A stretch of 6,459 bases of DNA from Acidobacteriota bacterium. GTDB taxonomy: Bacteria > Acidobacteriota > Vicinamibacteria > Vicinamibacterales > 2-12-FULL-66-21. Positions within the stretch are counted from its first letter, which is position 1, and each line of letters begins with the position of its first letter. Under the pieces are notes generated by a model. It did no database searches. It saw nothing but the letters and a program-made list of their open reading frames with translations, and was not told the origin of the DNA. Location of the stretch: positions 1 through 6,459 of the forward strand of contig JAIVJE010000052.1 of the NCBI GenBank assembly GCA_020200195.1, given 5' to 3'. Made by a program: the position numbers and the translations under genes. This document shows positions 4,842 to 6,459 of the stretch, one piece after another.

Positions 4842-5849
4842 TTACTTCTCTGCCACCAAGACCGTTTGAGGCGTCGGCAGCCCGTGGGCCGATATGTTGC
4901 GGAACCCCGCGCCTTCGAGTTGCTGCTGCAACTCGGCGAGCGTGTAGGCGTCGCCGCCCGGCGTTTCCGCCAACATCGTCAGGCTGAAGCGAGCCGGAAA
5001 GGGTGGCGACACGCGATCGGCATTCGGCACGAACTCGAGGACCACGACCCGCCCGCCAGGCGTGAGAGCGGCGTTGACTCTTTTGAGAAAGCCCTCACAC
5101 GTCGACGGGTTGAAATGGTGCAGGAAGTTGGTGACCAGTGCCACGTCGAAGCCGTCCGGGAAATCCACCTTGAAAGCATCACCGGCCAGCATCTGATACC
5201 GATCCTCCACCTGGGCGGCGCGGGCATGCTCGGTCGCAACGGCGAGCACGGACGGCCAATCTACCGCGACGATCCGAGCGCGCGGGTTCCGCTGAGCGAT
5301 CGTGATCCCGAAGAGTCCATGTCCCGCCGCGATGTCGAGCACCTTCAACGGCTCTGACGTACCGGCGACCAGATCGGCAATCGCATGGGCCGCTGGCACC
5401 ATCATTGGCCCCATCGACCGCGCGAATTCCACCCAGATGGGGTTTTCATCTGACACAATGTCCTCGCCCGACGGCGGCACACCGCCGCGGCGAACCGCCT
5501 CGGTCAAGTTGTCGAAATTACTCTTGAGCTCAGGCCGCAAGAGGAACCGGGCCGTCGTGCCGAGATATGCCGGCGATCGCTTGCTCAGGAAGGCTGCCGA
5601 TTCTGGCGTCAGCTCATACGTGCCGGCTGACTTCGTGAGCAGTCCGATTGTCGACAGGTAGTCGCAGAGAATGCGGATGCCCCGTTCGGCGGCGCCACAG
5701 CGCGCCGCAATCGCTGAAGTCGTCCGGTCCCCAGCGTCGATCACGGTGAACACGTCGAGATCGATCGCGCTTTTGAGCGCCGCCGATCGCTGGTAGGCAA
5801 ACAGCGTATCGAACACGATCTCTGCCGAAGGCTGCGTGACCGGCGCCAT
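4842..5849 (-). CDS. SAM-dependent methyltransferase, acetylserotonin O-methyltransferase type
   Basis: This 335-residue cytoplasmic enzyme is expected to move a methyl group from S-adenosylmethionine to a small-molecule hydroxyl. Residues 10-95 form the winged-helix dimerisation domain (FAYQRSAALKSAIDLDVFTV at the start, then a TSAIAARCG helix and YELTPESAAFL). The Rossmann methyltransferase domain follows from about 145: motif I VLDIAAGHGLF (170-180), the acidic residue after strand 2 (D197 in AVDWP), GDAF (223-226), the motif IV/V region with NFLHHF (241-246), and LTPGGRVVVLEFVP (262-275). Length and order match the family (about 330-350 residues; related to plant COMT, CrtF and antibiotic O-methyltransferases). 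The position of the usual catalytic His is plausibly H244 or H245, but I cannot prove this. The ATG at 5847-5849 has a strong ribosome binding site. The gene is intact with no biosynthetic neighbours here, so the substrate is unknown. Confidence 0.9.
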   Translation of the reverse strand: MAPVTQPSAEIVFDTLFAYQRSAALKSAIDLDVFTVIDAGDRTTSAIAARCGAAERGIRILCDYLSTIGLLTKSAGTYELTPESAAFLSKRSPAYLGTTARFLLRPELKSNFDNLTEAVRRGGVPPSGEDIVSDENPIWVEFARSMGPMMVPAAHAIADLVAGTSEPLKVLDIAAGHGLFGITIAQRNPRARIVAVDWPSVLAVATEHARAAQVEDRYQMLAGDAFKVDFPDGFDVALVTNFLHHFNPSTCEGFLKRVNAALTPGGRVVVLEFVPNADRVSPPFPARFSLTMLAETPGGDAYTLAELQQQLEGAGFRNISAHGLPTPQTVLVAEK

Positions 5850-5855
5850 CAGGTT

Positions 5856-5862
5856 CCCTCCT
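5856..5862 (-). promoter_or_regulatory. Strong ribosome binding site of the methyltransferase
   Basis: The minus strand reads AGGAGGG six bases before the ATG, a near-perfect Shine-Dalgarno sequence at optimal spacing. It fixes the start and suggests efficient translation. A TACACT at 5872-5877 could be part of a -10 box, but I see no matching -35. Confidence 0.75.
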
Positions 5863-5863
5863 C

Positions 5864-6180
5864 AGGATGCGAGTGTAGCGCAGCATCCATCGGAACGGCT
5901 GCCGATACTCATCGTAGTGCTGGCGCCGGGCAAGGACCGGTCCAGTGATCGATGCCCGACTTCACGCGACATTTCTGCGGTGTGCCCGAGAGTGTGCCCA
6001 TCCGATCGTCACGAGCGGCGTGCTCGGAGCTGTGGAACGTATTGCGTCTCAGGACATTAACGGCGAGGCGGCGGTTTTTCAGACCGGCCGAATCGAGAGT
6101 TCGCCTGCGCCAGGAAAATTCGCCCGATCAGCAAGTGCTTGCGTACCGTCGCGATCGCCGTGTCGGACGGCGGCCTCTCG
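5864..6180. other. Stretch without a recognisable gene
   Basis: Several frames are open on both strands because of the base composition, but none shows a family motif, a credible start or coherent coding character across its length. The left end holds the upstream region of the methyltransferase. The right end may contain unreadable remains of the IS91-type transposase whose C-terminus follows. Confidence 0.4.
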
Positions 6181-6459
6181 ATGGAGGCTGACGGAGAGGC
6201 GAACCGCGCAGCGGCGTCTCGGAGTGGGGCGTATCAGTGGGCCGAGCTGATGCGGCGGACGTTTGGTCTCGACGTCCTGGCCTGTTCACGTTGCGGTGGG
6301 CGGCTGCGCCTCGTGGGCGCTGGTTGACCAGGCGTCCGTGGTCCAGCGGATCCTGCGACACCTCGGCCTGCCGACGGAACTGCCCGAGCCCCGACCCGCT
6401 CCGGCACCGCCCCGGCCACTCGACACGACCGACGACCAGTTTCAGGACGGTCCCGAATT
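6181..6459 (+). pseudogene. IS91-family transposase, C-terminal part, frameshifted and partial
   Basis: The first frame gives AYQWAELMRRTFGLDVLACS, then RCGGRLRLV (to about 6315). W-LM-R-F-LDVL-C-RCGGR-R is the conserved end of IS91-type rolling-circle transposases, including a C-x2-C zinc-like motif. That frame would stop at 6325-6327; moving one base at 6316 continues the homology as ALVDQASVVQRILRHLGLPT, followed by the usual proline- and arginine-rich tail (LPEPRPAPAPPRP) running off the window edge. A single extra G in a GTGGGC run explains the break. The HUH nuclease domain with its tyrosines would lie upstream but is not readable, so the element is both truncated and frameshifted. The ATG at 6181 is only a convenient boundary. 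The element's terminal sequence should lie shortly beyond the right edge. Confidence 0.75.

Noticed and set aside
4497..5357. A 286-codon open frame on the plus strand
   Set aside because: Most of it is antisense to the clearly coding methyltransferase gene and its translation is rich in R, H, E and Q as expected from a shadow frame. Only the short antitoxin-like part (4752-4826) is meaningful.
5945..6250. Open plus-strand frame of about 100 codons before the transposase remnant
   Set aside because: It has no recognised motif, no ribosome binding site, and it overlaps the transposase homology in another frame.
1..6459. CRISPR array, tRNA or rRNA genes
   Set aside because: No regularly spaced repeats, cloverleaf-like sequence or rRNA stretches were seen on either strand by eye.

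Overview
This is a GC-rich bacterial window, most likely from soil. The oversized Oar-like TonB-dependent receptor, the mix of small conserved-hypothetical genes and the decayed IS91-type element suggest Acidobacteriota, perhaps Vicinamibacteria. That is inference: there is no marker gene to settle it. Only four genes look intact: a secreted cysteine-containing protein (155-733, minus), a DUF3072 protein (880-1101, minus), a small two-helix membrane protein (1514-1783, plus) and an O-methyltransferase-like enzyme (4842-5849, minus). Nearly everything else is a fragment or a gene broken by frameshifts or stops.

Layout. Bases 2-118 are the last codons of a TPR-type protein entering from the left, facing the minus-strand secreted-protein gene. 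DUF3072 lies upstream of that gene on the same strand. Bases 1102-1513 hold a possible scrap of an ATP-dependent DNA ligase around the catalytic-lysine motif and a coding-like stretch I cannot name. The small membrane protein follows. From 1853 to about 1996 (minus) there is the back half of a response-regulator receiver domain. An imperfect inverted repeat at 2024-2058 separates it from a large TonB-dependent receptor remnant (about 2050-3695, minus) that needs at least three frame changes. At about 3695 the receptor stops abruptly and an unrecognised plus-strand fragment runs to 3920, followed closely by a perfect 16-bp palindrome.

Bases 4195-4710 hold a decayed toxin-antitoxin pair: a frameshifted toxin overlapping a CopG/RHH-type antitoxin that has an in-frame amber codon at position 32. 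A second, diverged copy of the antitoxin N-terminus lies 41 bases downstream (4752-4826), so a tandem arrangement once existed. The methyltransferase gene converges on it. The right edge carries the C-terminal zinc-motif part of an IS91-family transposase with a one-base frameshift, running out of the window.

The window reads as a degraded insertion-prone region between surviving genes. I do not see a complete new system. The most informative items are the toxin-antitoxin remnant with its tandem antitoxin scrap, the repeat at the receptor/receiver junction, and the palindrome at 3927-3942. Because so many frames are broken, sequencing or assembly error must be separated from true decay.
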